From JANOBD01 sp031411495 (GTDB lineage: Bacteria > Planctomycetota > Phycisphaerae > Tepidisphaerales > Tepidisphaeraceae), in NCBI GenBank assembly GCA_031411495.1, contig JANOBD010000165.1, forward strand, positions 183,751 to 247,750: a stretch of 64,000 bases of DNA, in the 5' to 3' direction. Positions 18,829 through 27,055 of the stretch are shown one piece after another. Every line of letters begins with the position of its first letter. The first letter of the stretch is position 1. The translations under genes were made by a program, and so were the position numbers. The notes under the pieces were generated by a model. That model was given only the letters and a program-made list of their open reading frames with translations. It did not search any database and was not told the origin of the DNA.

Positions 18829-20349
18829 TCAGTTCGTATTCCGCTGCGGCGCGTAGTTCCTGTCGTACAGGAACCCGAATCCATACGTGAATCGGAAGGA
18901 GTTCCGCAACGCCGCCGCGAAGGTCGCGCCCGCGTTGGTGCCGACCATCACCTGGTCATCCGGCTTCAGAAGCACGTCGGGCTCCATGCCGGCGAAAATC
19001 TTCTCAAGATCAACCCGGACAAAGACTTCCTGGTTCTTATTCAAGCGACGGATCACGTCGGTGCGGGTCGGAATCGCCAGCTGGTCCAGCATGCCCGACG
19101 AAATGATCGCCTGCTTGAGCGTGATGTTACGGGCCGTCAGGCTGTACACGCCCGGACGGGCCACGTGTCCACCCATGTAGTACTCACCGATAGGCGGCGA
19201 GGGAACGATGATCAGGTCCTGGGGACGGATGACGATGTCGTATTTGAACTCGCCCTTCTTCAGTTCGGCATAGGGAACGCGAATCACTTCGCGATCAGTC
19301 GGCTCGGCGGGTGCGACGAACTCAAATCCGCTGGGCGCGGTCGCCACGGTCGGCGTTTCCGCAGGCGGAGTCATCTCCGGCGAGTCGGGCGCTGCCGGTC
19401 GTTCGCCTGCGCCTTCAATCTGGATCACGCGGTCGGTGGTTTCGCCGGGAACCGTCGTCGGCGTTTCGGCCGGCGCGGGTGGGGTAAGCGGGTCATTGCT
19501 CGGCGGCGTGGCCTGTGCCTCGTTCACCGTTTGATTGATCTGCCTGGAGAGTTCCTCGGCGGCCTTGCGGGCCTCCTCGGGCGTCTGCGGTGCCGATGGA
19601 TCGTCCAGACGCATCGCGAAGACGGGCGTGCTCGCCGACTTCAGACTGCTCTGGGGCGCCAGCGGATCGACACCCGGCGTGCCGGGTTGGGTCGGCGCCG
19701 TTTCTGTCGAGGACGGGGCCTTTTTGCGGACAACGTAAATGTAATCGATGCCGAGCTCGCTGGTGACGCCGCGGGCGCCCGCGAGCGCTTCGTTGAGCCG
19801 GAGATTCGAGCGATCCAGCGGATAGGCGCCTGCCTGGTTGACGGCGCCGCTGATCGTGTAGAGCTTGTTTTGTGATTGGGTCACGGCCACGCTGACGATG
19901 GCGCGGGGAAGGATCTGCGCATCCGCATAGGCGCGGACGACGGTGTCTTCGATTTCGGCTTCGGTCTGCCCGGAAACCGAGATCTGGCCTAGATACGGAA
20001 GCGAGATTTTCCCGCTTTCGCTCACGCGCTTCTGCTCGATCTGCTGCAGGCCGTTGCCTGCGAGGTCCTGGATCGTGATTTGCAGGAGGTCACCGGCGCC
20101 GACGTGATAGTCGGATTGGACTTCCTTGAGATCATCTTCGGAGACATCGCGGGCGCCGACGAATTGGGCTTCGTCCTTTTCGACGCCGACGACAAGTTTA
20201 TCAAGAATCGGGACGACCTGTGGGGTCATCTGGTAGCGGCCGACTTCTGAGGGGTCCATCCAGCTCTTGGTTTCACAGCCGGTGCCAATCGCCACGAGCG
20301 ACACGAGCGCCGCCGCAGCAGCACGTTGAAGGTTCTTCGAACCAGACAA
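18829..20349 (-). CDS. Polysaccharide export lipoprotein (Wza-like, SLBB domains)
   Basis: The preferred start is a TTG at 20349, because AAAGGAG lies 7 bases upstream and the product then opens with a compact lipoprotein signal (SKNLQRAAAAALVSLVAIGTGC, cleaved before Cys). An ATG at 20394 is in frame but gives a poorer N-terminus. After the lipid cysteine come a polysaccharide-export domain (YHVGAGDLLQITIQDLAGNG), a first SLBB domain (LYTISGAVNQAGAYPLDRSN), a Pro/Thr/Glu-rich linker of about 100 residues, and a second SLBB domain (YYMGGHVARPGVYSL). Wza-type proteins form the outer-membrane channel for capsule or exopolysaccharide. The linker is unusual. The partner co-polymerase is encoded at 9313-11577. 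Confidence 0.92.
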   Translation of the reverse strand: MSGSKNLQRAAAAALVSLVAIGTGCETKSWMDPSEVGRYQMTPQVVPILDKLVVGVEKDEAQFVGARDVSEDDLKEVQSDYHVGAGDLLQITIQDLAGNGLQQIEQKRVSESGKISLPYLGQISVSGQTEAEIEDTVVRAYADAQILPRAIVSVAVTQSQNKLYTISGAVNQAGAYPLDRSNLRLNEALAGARGVTSELGIDYIYVVRKKAPSSTETAPTQPGTPGVDPLAPQSSLKSASTPVFAMRLDDPSAPQTPEEARKAAEELSRQINQTVNEAQATPPSNDPLTPPAPAETPTTVPGETTDRVIQIEGAGERPAAPDSPEMTPPAETPTVATAPSGFEFVAPAEPTDREVIRVPYAELKKGEFKYDIVIRPQDLIIVPSPPIGEYYMGGHVARPGVYSLTARNITLKQAIISSGMLDQLAIPTRTDVIRRLNKNQEVFVRVDLEKIFAGMEPDVLLKPDDQVMVGTNAGATFAAALRNSFRFTYGFGFLYDRNYAPQRNTN

Positions 20350-20765
20350 GGGAAGGCTCCTTTCGAACTCACCGCCGCAGAATGCCGGCGCCATGCGATT
20401 GATCGTCGTTCCGTCGCACGCTGGCAACGGTTAAAGACACACTGTTAAGGATCGGCCGATTCGGACCGTAACATTCTCAAACCGTGACATCCACTCACCC
20501 CTTCGCCCCGGGGCCGACCGCCGAATACCGAATGATCGGCATTGGCCGCACATTCGGGGAGTAGGGAATCTATGTCCTGACCGAGTTTTTGCAAGAAAAC
20601 CGTACGACACGGACGTGCGCCTGTTCGCACGCTTTACACTGACGCTCGAATCGGAGTTTGGTTACCGGACGAAGTCGAAATCGGAAGATTCCCGCTTTCG
20701 ATATATCGGACGGTCACGATTCTATCGCACATTCCCTGCCGGATGGCCTCGATTACACTCCGCCC
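20350..20765. other. Divergent intergenic region
   Basis: These 416 bases separate the divergent Wza-like and YdjM-like genes. I see no convincing reading frame or RNA gene. The stretch must contain the promoters of both genes, but no clear -35/-10 pair stands out. Confidence 0.5.
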
Positions 20766-21290
20766 GTGCATGTGCCGACTCACATCCTCTCCGGCTGGTG
20801 TTTTGCCTGCATGCTGCCGATCGGAAAACGCGAACGCCTCTTCTGCATGCTCGCCGCCAGCCTTCCGGATCTGGACGGACTGGGCATTCTCATCAGCGAA
20901 GTACAGTACTGGCGATTCCACCATTTCGCCGGCCACAACCTCCTCTTCGGGCTCGCGCTGAGTGCAGGGTTTGCCGTCTTCTCGTCCCGGCGAACCCTGT
21001 CCTTCATCGCGTACCTGGTGTGCTTTCATCTTCACCTGGCGATGGACTTCGTCGGCTCTGGCCCCGGGTGGATGATTCACTACTTCTGGCCATTGAGTGA
21101 CCGCGGCTACAAGACCGACTTCTGCTGGCCGCTCGACAGCTGGCAAAACCGCGTCGCCTTCGGCGCGCTGCTCCTGATGACAATCGCCATCGGCTTCTGG
21201 CGAAGAATCACGCCATTGGAAATGATCGCGCCGCGTTTGCACCGGCAGCTCGTCGGCGCCGCTTCGCCGCGTGCGGATGGAACCGAGTGA
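20766..21290 (+). CDS. YdjM/DUF457-like membrane-bound metal-dependent hydrolase
   Basis: This protein of about 174 residues is read from a GTG at 20766 (or 20772), which places MPTHILSGW at the N-terminus as in the family. An ATG at 20658 is in frame but adds 36 non-homologous residues. Conserved metal-ligand-type motifs are visible: the N-terminal His (PTHILSG), LPDLDGLG, FHHFAGHNLLFG and FHLHLAMDF, interspersed with hydrophobic segments. The family is predicted to be an integral-membrane, zinc-dependent hydrolase related to LexA-controlled YdjM. The substrate is unknown. It stands alone, convergent with murQ. Confidence 0.75.
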   Translation: MHVPTHILSGWCFACMLPIGKRERLFCMLAASLPDLDGLGILISEVQYWRFHHFAGHNLLFGLALSAGFAVFSSRRTLSFIAYLVCFHLHLAMDFVGSGPGWMIHYFWPLSDRGYKTDFCWPLDSWQNRVAFGALLLMTIAIGFWRRITPLEMIAPRLHRQLVGAASPRADGTE

Positions 21291-21329
21291 ACGTCACCTG
21301 CGGCACTCTGCGAAGCCGATCGCCTGGCG

Positions 21330-22229
21330 CTATCGGGCTTCGATCGCGCCGCGCAGCTTGCCATCAGCGCGATCGAGTGCCGCGAGCGCTTTCGCACGGT
21401 CCACGCCGAGCTTTTGCATGACGATCGCGACTTTGACGTGGTTGTCCGAATCCTTCAGCAGCTTTGCTGCCGCGTCGCGATCGATTTTCGTGATCATGCA
21501 GATGATCCGAATCGACCGGTCCACGAGCTTGATGTTCGATGCCTTCAGATCGACCATCAGGTTCTCATAGCACTTGCCGAGTTGAACCATCGCGAGCGTG
21601 GTGATCTGGTTGAGAATCGCCTTGGTCGCGGTGCCGGCCTTGAGTCGCGTCGAGCCCGTCAACACTTCCGGCCCGGTGAGGGCGCGGATGACGACGTCCA
21701 CCTTCGGCTCGTTGGGCACTTCCTGCACGCAGGAGAGGAAGATCGTCTTCGCGCCCTTTTCTGCAGCGCGTCGGAGCGCGCCGTGGACATACGGCGTGGT
21801 GCCGCCGGACGCGATGCCCATTACGACATCATTCGGCCCGACATTCTTATCATCGACATCGTTCGCGCCGCCTGCGGACGAGTCTTCCGCGCCTTCTTTG
21901 GCACGGAACATCGCGTCCATTCCGCCGGCGATGACGCCTTGTACCTGCTCCGGATCGGTGCGGAAGGTGGGCGGACACTCCGAGGCATCGAGCACGCCGA
22001 GCCGGCCGGAGGTGCCAGCGCCGAAATAGAAAAGTCGCCCGCCCTTTTTCAGCTGACTGGTGACGATGGCGATGGCGCGAGCGACGTCAGTGCGACATTT
22101 TTCGGCCGCCTCGACGGCGTCGCGATCGGCCTTGTTCATCACCGCGACCGCGTCTTCGATTGAGAGCGCGTCGAGGTTCATCGAATCGGGGTTGCGCAGT
22201 TCGGTCAGGAGGTGGCCGCGGTCGTTCAT
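21330..22229 (-). CDS. murQ: N-acetylmuramic acid 6-phosphate etherase
   Basis: This is a 299-residue SIS-domain enzyme. It opens with MNDRGHLLTELRNPDSMNLDALS, the conserved MurQ N-terminus, and has the sugar-phosphate site FYFGAGTSGRLGVLDASECPPTF and the IASGGTTPYVHGAL segment. The catalytic Glu lies in the region around KEGAEDS. MurQ cleaves the D-lactyl ether of MurNAc-6-phosphate, giving GlcNAc-6-phosphate in peptidoglycan recycling. The upstream gene on the same strand is anmK, which makes MurNAc-6-phosphate, so the pair forms a complete recycling step. The ATG at 22229 is chosen; an upstream extension does not match the family. Confidence 0.96.
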   Translation of the reverse strand: MNDRGHLLTELRNPDSMNLDALSIEDAVAVMNKADRDAVEAAEKCRTDVARAIAIVTSQLKKGGRLFYFGAGTSGRLGVLDASECPPTFRTDPEQVQGVIAGGMDAMFRAKEGAEDSSAGGANDVDDKNVGPNDVVMGIASGGTTPYVHGALRRAAEKGAKTIFLSCVQEVPNEPKVDVVIRALTGPEVLTGSTRLKAGTATKAILNQITTLAMVQLGKCYENLMVDLKASNIKLVDRSIRIICMITKIDRDAAAKLLKDSDNHVKVAIVMQKLGVDRAKALAALDRADGKLRGAIEAR

Positions 22230-22277
22230 ACGGCGAAATCTATCCGCGAAGAACGCGAAGATCACGCGAATGAACCC

Positions 22278-22346
22278 GTGGCACTGGCCTCCGGCACGTG
22301 TTCGCGGTCTGTTCAAACTCCATCACGTGCCAGAGGCCCGTGCCAC
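22278..22346. repeat. Imperfect inverted repeat between anmK and murQ
   Basis: Two 23-base arms (22278-22300 and 22324-22346) match as reverse complements at 21 of 23 positions, around a 23-base loop. The arms begin GTGGCACTGGCCTCC and end GAGGCCCGTGCCAC. It may form a large hairpin in the anmK-murQ transcript. Confidence 0.8.
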
Positions 22347-22351
22347 GACCG

Positions 22352-23500
22352 TTATGGCTTCGGCGTGATTGACCCCAGCACAACCTTCCGCTTCGCCCCC
22401 GTCGCACTCGGTACATTCGACGGCTCGCCATCGAGCGTGGCGGCACCGAGGAGGGCGAAGGCGAGGGCTTCGCGGGCGGCGCCGAGCTCGGGCCCGGCGG
22501 CGTGAAATTCCGAAAAATTTTCCGCAAGCGTCGCGCTCGTCCCCGCAAACGTCGATGCGAGTTCCTTCATGATCGCAGCGTTACGCACGCCGCCACCAGC
22601 CACAAAGATCTCGTGCTGCGAATCGCGCCAAGCTTGTATCCACAGATCGAGTGACATTCGCGCAGATTGCGCAACACTCATTGCCGCCGTCGCAAGCAAA
22701 GTGTTCAGTGATGCTTCCGGACAGAGTTGCTTGGTAACCGTGGCAAACTGCTCAATCATCTCCGGGCCGTCAGTCGATTTGGGCGGCTTGCGAAACACGT
22801 ACTTTGATCGCGCCAGAGCGAATGCAGATGAGAAGTGGGCACTTCCATTCATCGCGCGTGTCCCATTCGCGTCGACTCCTCCGTGATCGCGCATCAGCCA
22901 ATCACTCAGACAATTCCCCGGTCCCGTATCAAAGGCGATTACCTCATCGATCGATCCGCCCGCCTTCAGATACGTGATGTTCGCGATGCCGCCGATGTTC
23001 AGCAGTACACGGTTCTTTGTCGGGTGTCTGAACAGAATCCAATCCGCAAACGGCACCAGCGGCGCGCCTTGTCCCCCTGCGGCCAAATCCGCGCGCCGGA
23101 AATCGCTCACGACCGCGATGCCGGTCTCATACGCCAGCAGGCTCGGGTCGAAATACTGGATCGTGTTCGGGGGAGAATGAAAGAACGTCTGTCCGTGTGC
23201 CGCGATCGCAGCCACCTGGTCTGCATTTACGTTGCCCTGCTTGAGCGCGAGTTTGCATGCCTCGACATGCGCGAGTGTGACCTGCCGGCCCATCTCGGCC
23301 AGATCGCTCAGGCGGACGTCGCCGCGCTGGCGCGTCTCGAGGATCTGCTTTCTGAGTTCAGGTGAGTACGGGTGATAGGCGTGCGCGAGGAGTTTCGCCT
23401 GCATCTCCAGTCCGCGGCCGGTGATGTGCGTGAGCGCGACATCCACGCCGTCGGCACTGGTGCCGGACATCGCACCGAGGATGATTCTTTCATTGGGCAT
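22352..23500 (-). CDS. anmK: Anhydro-N-acetylmuramic acid kinase
   Basis: This 382-residue sugar kinase of the ASKHA fold begins MPNERIILGAMSGTSADGVDV, the AnmK signature. It has the catalytic region HGQTFFHSP, VVSDFRRADLAAGGQGAPLVPFAD, NIGGIANITYL and FDTGPGNCLSDW, and the C-terminal VAGGGVRNAAIM. AnmK hydrolyses and phosphorylates 1,6-anhydroMurNAc from cell-wall turnover to MurNAc-6-phosphate, the substrate of MurQ encoded 122 bases downstream. The ATG at 23500 is used rather than the first in-frame start because MSGTSADG then lies near the N-terminus. Confidence 0.96.
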   Translation of the reverse strand: MPNERIILGAMSGTSADGVDVALTHITGRGLEMQAKLLAHAYHPYSPELRKQILETRQRGDVRLSDLAEMGRQVTLAHVEACKLALKQGNVNADQVAAIAAHGQTFFHSPPNTIQYFDPSLLAYETGIAVVSDFRRADLAAGGQGAPLVPFADWILFRHPTKNRVLLNIGGIANITYLKAGGSIDEVIAFDTGPGNCLSDWLMRDHGGVDANGTRAMNGSAHFSSAFALARSKYVFRKPPKSTDGPEMIEQFATVTKQLCPEASLNTLLATAAMSVAQSARMSLDLWIQAWRDSQHEIFVAGGGVRNAAIMKELASTFAGTSATLAENFSEFHAAGPELGAAREALAFALLGAATLDGEPSNVPSATGAKRKVVLGSITPKP

Positions 23501-23511
23501 CGCTTCATTTT

Positions 23512-23670
23512 GAACCACGAAGCCACGAAGTCACGAAGATCAACTCGCCGCTCACTCATTTCTCACGAGAACCCTTTGGTCGCGGATAGAAACTTCGAAA
23601 AAACTCGTGGGGTCGCGGCATGCTTCGGGAAGTCGAGAGACCGCTTCGTGTCTTCGTGCCTTCGTGGTTC
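23512..23670. repeat. 27-base inverted repeat built from CACGAAG units
   Basis: The arms at 23512-23538 and 23644-23670 are reverse complements with two mismatches. Each contains three CACGAAG-type heptamers (GAACCACGAAG, then two more). The arms are 105 bases apart in the divergent space between anmK and clpS. Confidence 0.85.
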
Positions 23671-23687
23671 AATCTCTTGATTTCCCG

Positions 23688-23715
23688 TTTGCACTTGGCC
23701 CGAACAGACTATAAT
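23688..23715 (+). promoter_or_regulatory. clpS promoter, probably leaderless
   Basis: A perfect -10 hexamer TATAAT (23710-23715) lies 16 bases after TTTGCA (23688-23693). The expected start point falls on or next to the A of the clpS ATG at 23723, and there is no ribosome-binding site, so the transcript is probably leaderless. Confidence 0.65.
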
Positions 23716-23722
23716 CCCCGCA

Positions 23723-24046
23723 ATGGCCGACAAAGACACCGCGAAACCTCAGGAGCAGACGGCCGTGAAAGAGGCCGTCAAGCCCTCTCCGGTGCGCAAG
23801 CCGCCCCAGCCGCTGCCACAATACAAGGTGCTGCTGCACAACGATGACGTGAATGACGTCCTTTACGTCGTCGGCACCATCGTTGAACTCACCCCGCTCG
23901 ATGTCGACCAAGCCAAGCTTCGCACGATCGAAGCCGACAAGACCGGCGTCGCCCTCCTGCTCATCACGCACAAAGAACGGGCCGAGCTGTATCAGGAACA
24001 GTTCACGAGCAAGCAACTTACCGTGACGATCGAACCTGCGGAATGA
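23723..24046 (+). CDS. clpS: ATP-dependent Clp protease adaptor ClpS
   Basis: This 107-residue protein has a flexible, charged N-terminal tail of about 32 residues and then the ClpS core, YKVLLHNDDVNDVLYVV, with DVDQAKLRTIEADKTGVALLLITHKERAELYQEQF. ClpS binds N-degron substrates and hands them to ClpA/ClpC-ClpP. The usual core signature is NDDxxxxxxVV; the second helix here lacks the typical MxxHxxG segment and reads VDQAKLRTIEADKTG, so substrate-pocket details may differ. It is a single gene; the downstream gene is convergent. Confidence 0.93.
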   Translation: MADKDTAKPQEQTAVKEAVKPSPVRKPPQPLPQYKVLLHNDDVNDVLYVVGTIVELTPLDVDQAKLRTIEADKTGVALLLITHKERAELYQEQFTSKQLTVTIEPAE

Positions 24047-24066
24047 ATGCAAAATGATGAATGCAA

Positions 24067-24098
24067 AATGCGAAATGGAATGGTTTCCATTTCGCATT
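24067..24098. terminator. Hairpin between convergent clpS and sugar-binding protein genes
   Basis: A perfect 14-bp stem (AATGCGAAATGGAA with TTCCATTTCGCATT) has a 4-base loop TGGT. It is embedded in repetitive ATGCAAAATG-like sequence. The location suits a bidirectional terminator, though the stem is AT-rich and lacks a clean T-run. Confidence 0.5.
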
Positions 24099-24123
24099 CC
24101 TCACTTTACATTTCGCACTGGGT

Positions 24124-25149
24124 TCACTTCGGCAGCCATTTCTCCCAGTTCTTCCCCCACGCCTCAACGTTGTCTTTCGTCACCGGCGTCAACGGATCGA
24201 GGACCATCGAGCTGTCCGGGTTCTTTCCGTTCACGACTTTGTCGAGCACGATGTTGACGGTCTTGTAGCCCCAGCCGTAACAGTCCTGCGCCAGCAGCGT
24301 GTCCACGTGCCCGTCCTTCACGTAGCTCAATTGCGCGGGAAGCGCGTCCCAGCTGATGACTTTGATCTTGCCCGGCTCCCAGCGGAGCGCGTTTTCGGTA
24401 AAGAGCGGCCAGCCGCCGACAAAGGCCCAGCCTTCGATGTTCGGGTTCGCGTTCATCGCCTGTGCGATCGCCTCGGCGGCCTTCTCGGGCGTTTCCTGGT
24501 GGTAGAAGACGCCGTTGGGTTCCAGCAACTTCATGTTCGGATACTTCTTGAGCTCATCCTTCACGCCTTGCACGCGGCGCTGCAGGTTCGGCGCGCTCTC
24601 GTTCCCGGCAAGGATGGCGATGGTGCCCTTCTCGCCCATGGTCTTGGCGAGCAGGTCGGTCAGCCGCTTTGCCGACGCGACGTCATCGCACGCGTAGGTG
24701 GCGAAGCGCTTTGAATCCGGCACGTCGCTGTCGAAGGTCATCACGGGGATGCCGCGGTCTACAGCGCTGTCGATCGCGCTCTTGAGCGTCGCGGCTTCGG
24801 ATGCACTGAGGATGATCGCGTTCACGCCCTGGTTGGAAAGCGAACTGATCGCCTCCGCCTGCTTGACGGCGTCTTCTTCGCTGGGCGTGCGGACATCGAT
24901 CGTGATGTTGACGTTGTACTTGTCCGCAAGTTCTTTGGCGGCATCGCGCGCGCCGCGCTCGGCGACGCGGAAGACGTCGTTGCTCTGGCTCTTGGCGACG
25001 AAGCCGATCACGATCGTCTTCTTCGCGGTTGCATCGGCGCTGGCCGCGCCGGTGGATGTCTGCTTGCCGCCGGAGTTGCTGCTTTGATCACATCCGACGA
25101 GCAAGGTAGCCGACGCGATCGCGGCGAGCAGGAATGAGCGACGATTCAT
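24124..25149 (-). CDS. Sugar ABC transporter substrate-binding lipoprotein (RbsB-like)
   Basis: This 341-residue lipoprotein has the signal MNRRSFLLAAIASATLLVGC. The mature part is a periplasmic-binding fold of the ribose/galactose type (VIGFVAKSQSNDVFRVAERGARDAA, NQGVNAIILSASEAATLKSAIDSA, VPDSKRFATYACDD). Strong ribosome site AGGAGG precedes the ATG at 25149. It would deliver a sugar to the permease encoded just upstream on the same strand. The specific sugar cannot be told; proteins of this group bind ribose, allose, xylose or inositol. No ATPase subunit (RbsA-like) is encoded nearby. Confidence 0.92.
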   Translation of the reverse strand: MNRRSFLLAAIASATLLVGCDQSSNSGGKQTSTGAASADATAKKTIVIGFVAKSQSNDVFRVAERGARDAAKELADKYNVNITIDVRTPSEEDAVKQAEAISSLSNQGVNAIILSASEAATLKSAIDSAVDRGIPVMTFDSDVPDSKRFATYACDDVASAKRLTDLLAKTMGEKGTIAILAGNESAPNLQRRVQGVKDELKKYPNMKLLEPNGVFYHQETPEKAAEAIAQAMNANPNIEGWAFVGGWPLFTENALRWEPGKIKVISWDALPAQLSYVKDGHVDTLLAQDCYGWGYKTVNIVLDKVVNGKNPDSSMVLDPLTPVTKDNVEAWGKNWEKWLPK

Positions 25150-25305
25150 GGTTTCCTCCTTTAGAGTTGATTCATCGCGGAGACACGGAGAGTGCACCGA
25201 TGACTTCGCGGAAGCATTTGAGTCGAAGATGAGCGAAATCAGAAATGGATGCATTTCTCTGTAATCTTCATTTCCCTGTGCGCCTCTGTATCGCCGCGGA
25301 GACTT

Positions 25306-26334
25306 TCAGCCCCGCGACTTTCCGCTGAGCGCCTCGCTGAGCCGGTCCAGCGACACCGCGATGATGATCGCGCAACCGACGATGATCAGCCGGTATTCCT
25401 GCTTCCACTGCAGGATGTTGATGCCGTTTTCGATCAGGCCGATCACCAGCGCACCAAGAAATGCGCCGATCGCCGTGCCGCGCCCGCCGGCGAGGCTTGC
25501 GCCGCCGACGACGCAGGCGGCGACAACGGTGAGTTCATAACCCGTGGCCGTGTTCGCGTTCGCGGTGCCGTAGATGCCCAGCGAGAGCGCGCCGGCGAGG
25601 CCGGCACAAAGCCCGCTGATCGTGTAGCACAGGATCTTCACCCGCCCCACCCGCAGGCCGCTGAGGCGTGATGCCTCCTCGTTGCCGCCGATCGCGTAAG
25701 TTTGTACGCCGACGACAAAGTACTTCAGGTAAACCGCGCCCGCCGCCACCACGAGAAGCATGAGGATGAGCGGCAACACCTGTACCTCGCCGACCTCCAG
25801 GCGCATGAACCGATCGGTGAATGCGGTCGGTACGATCGCCGGCTGTGCCGGCATCGACGTGCGCGGCGGCACGACCGTCGCCAGGCCGCGGAAGATGCTC
25901 ATCGTGCCGAGCGTGATGATGAACGGATGAATCCTCAGCAACACGATCAGACCGCCATTGACCAATCCACAGGCCATTCCGATCAGAATCGGCAAACCGA
26001 GTGCGATCGGCAGCACCTTCGAATGCGTGGAATCGGGAGGCATCTTCCCCAGCGCCCAGGCGGTCATGATCGCCGAGAAGGCCATGATCGAGCCGACCGA
26101 GATATCGATACCGCCGGTGATGATGACGATCGTCGCGCCGACCGCCATGATCGCGTAATAGCTCATCGGGCGCGCCACGTTTTCGACGAGGTTCCGCTTG
26201 TTGAGAAATGAATTAGGCCGGATGTCGTCCAATCGGTTCACGTGCCCGGCAATGGAGAGCGCGATCGACATTGCGAGCACGACCATCACCAATCCGAGTT
26301 GCTGAAGCCAGGATCGATTCGGGGAAATGGTCAT
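25306..26334 (-). CDS. Sugar ABC transporter permease (RbsC-like)
   Basis: This 342-residue polytopic membrane protein has the RbsC family signatures: GATIVIITGGIDISVGSIMAFSA, GLVNGGLIVLLRIHPFIITLGTMSIFRGL, YAIGGNEEASRLSGLRVGRVK and ASLAGGRGTAIGAFLGALVIG. It forms the membrane channel of a sugar importer and pairs with the binding lipoprotein 156 bases downstream. The ATPase expected upstream is absent; the next gene upstream is an unrelated membrane protein. An ATPase encoded elsewhere must serve it if it is functional. Confidence 0.92.
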   Translation of the reverse strand: MTISPNRSWLQQLGLVMVVLAMSIALSIAGHVNRLDDIRPNSFLNKRNLVENVARPMSYYAIMAVGATIVIITGGIDISVGSIMAFSAIMTAWALGKMPPDSTHSKVLPIALGLPILIGMACGLVNGGLIVLLRIHPFIITLGTMSIFRGLATVVPPRTSMPAQPAIVPTAFTDRFMRLEVGEVQVLPLILMLLVVAAGAVYLKYFVVGVQTYAIGGNEEASRLSGLRVGRVKILCYTISGLCAGLAGALSLGIYGTANANTATGYELTVVAACVVGGASLAGGRGTAIGAFLGALVIGLIENGINILQWKQEYRLIIVGCAIIIAVSLDRLSEALSGKSRG

Positions 26335-26420
26335 GATGGATGATTGATAGTGGATGATGCGTAACGCGACCAGCGCCCGCTTTGATTACCCATCATCCAT
26401 TATCCATCCACAATCATCAA

Positions 26421-27008
26421 TTAAATCGCCTGATCCCATACGAACTTCAAGATCACCAGACCGGCGAGCGTCGCGCCGGCCGCGAGCAGCGGCAGCGCCC
26501 AGCGCGGCGGCTGCGGATGTGTCCCCTCGAGAGAAATTAAAAACGTCTGTCCCTCGCCCGACCAGTTGTTGTCGATGGCGATCCGGTCGAGCTGCTTGTC
26601 CTTGAGCAGCGTGTTTTCATCCCACACTTCGACCATGGTGATCTGGTCCAGCGGACGCGGCGTGGGCAAGGTCCAGCTCTGGCCGGAGCCGATGACCGTG
26701 TCCTTGTGTGTTTCCAGTTGAAGCGAATCGGGCTGATCGCGCAGCGACAGTTTGAGGAACAAATCCGGCGTGCCAGGATCGACCGCGTCGTATGCATCGC
26801 GGGTCTGGCCGCCAATATCGGTCTTGGTCTTCAGGTGAATCGAGTGCACGGTCGCCGCGCCGACCGACTCGCCGCTGTATGCGACATAGCCCCACGCTGC
26901 GCAGATGATCCCCGGAAGCAGGAGGATGAGCCGCCAGAACATGCTGCGCGCTTTGCGGACGGGGGGGCTCGGTTCGGGCGGCATCGGAGTCGGGCTCGCG
27001 GTCTCCAT
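26421..27008 (-). CDS. Two-pass membrane protein, function unknown
   Basis: This 195-residue protein has a Pro-rich cytoplasmic N-terminus, a membrane segment (FWRLILLLPGIICAAWGYVAY), an extracytoplasmic beta-rich domain of about 110 residues (DLFLKLSLRDQPDSLQL, ITMVEVWDENTLLKDKQLDRI), and a second membrane segment near the end (WALPLLAAGATLAGLVIL). I do not recognise a family. It lies 86 bases upstream of the RbsC-like permease on the same strand, separated by an AT-rich inverted repeat, so cotranscription is possible but uncertain. Confidence 0.7.
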   Translation of the reverse strand: METASPTPMPPEPSPPVRKARSMFWRLILLLPGIICAAWGYVAYSGESVGAATVHSIHLKTKTDIGGQTRDAYDAVDPGTPDLFLKLSLRDQPDSLQLETHKDTVIGSGQSWTLPTPRPLDQITMVEVWDENTLLKDKQLDRIAIDNNWSGEGQTFLISLEGTHPQPPRWALPLLAAGATLAGLVILKFVWDQAI

Positions 27009-27055
27009 CGAGATGATCTTATCCGAGCCGGCGATCCGGGGCAGTGATCGAACGC

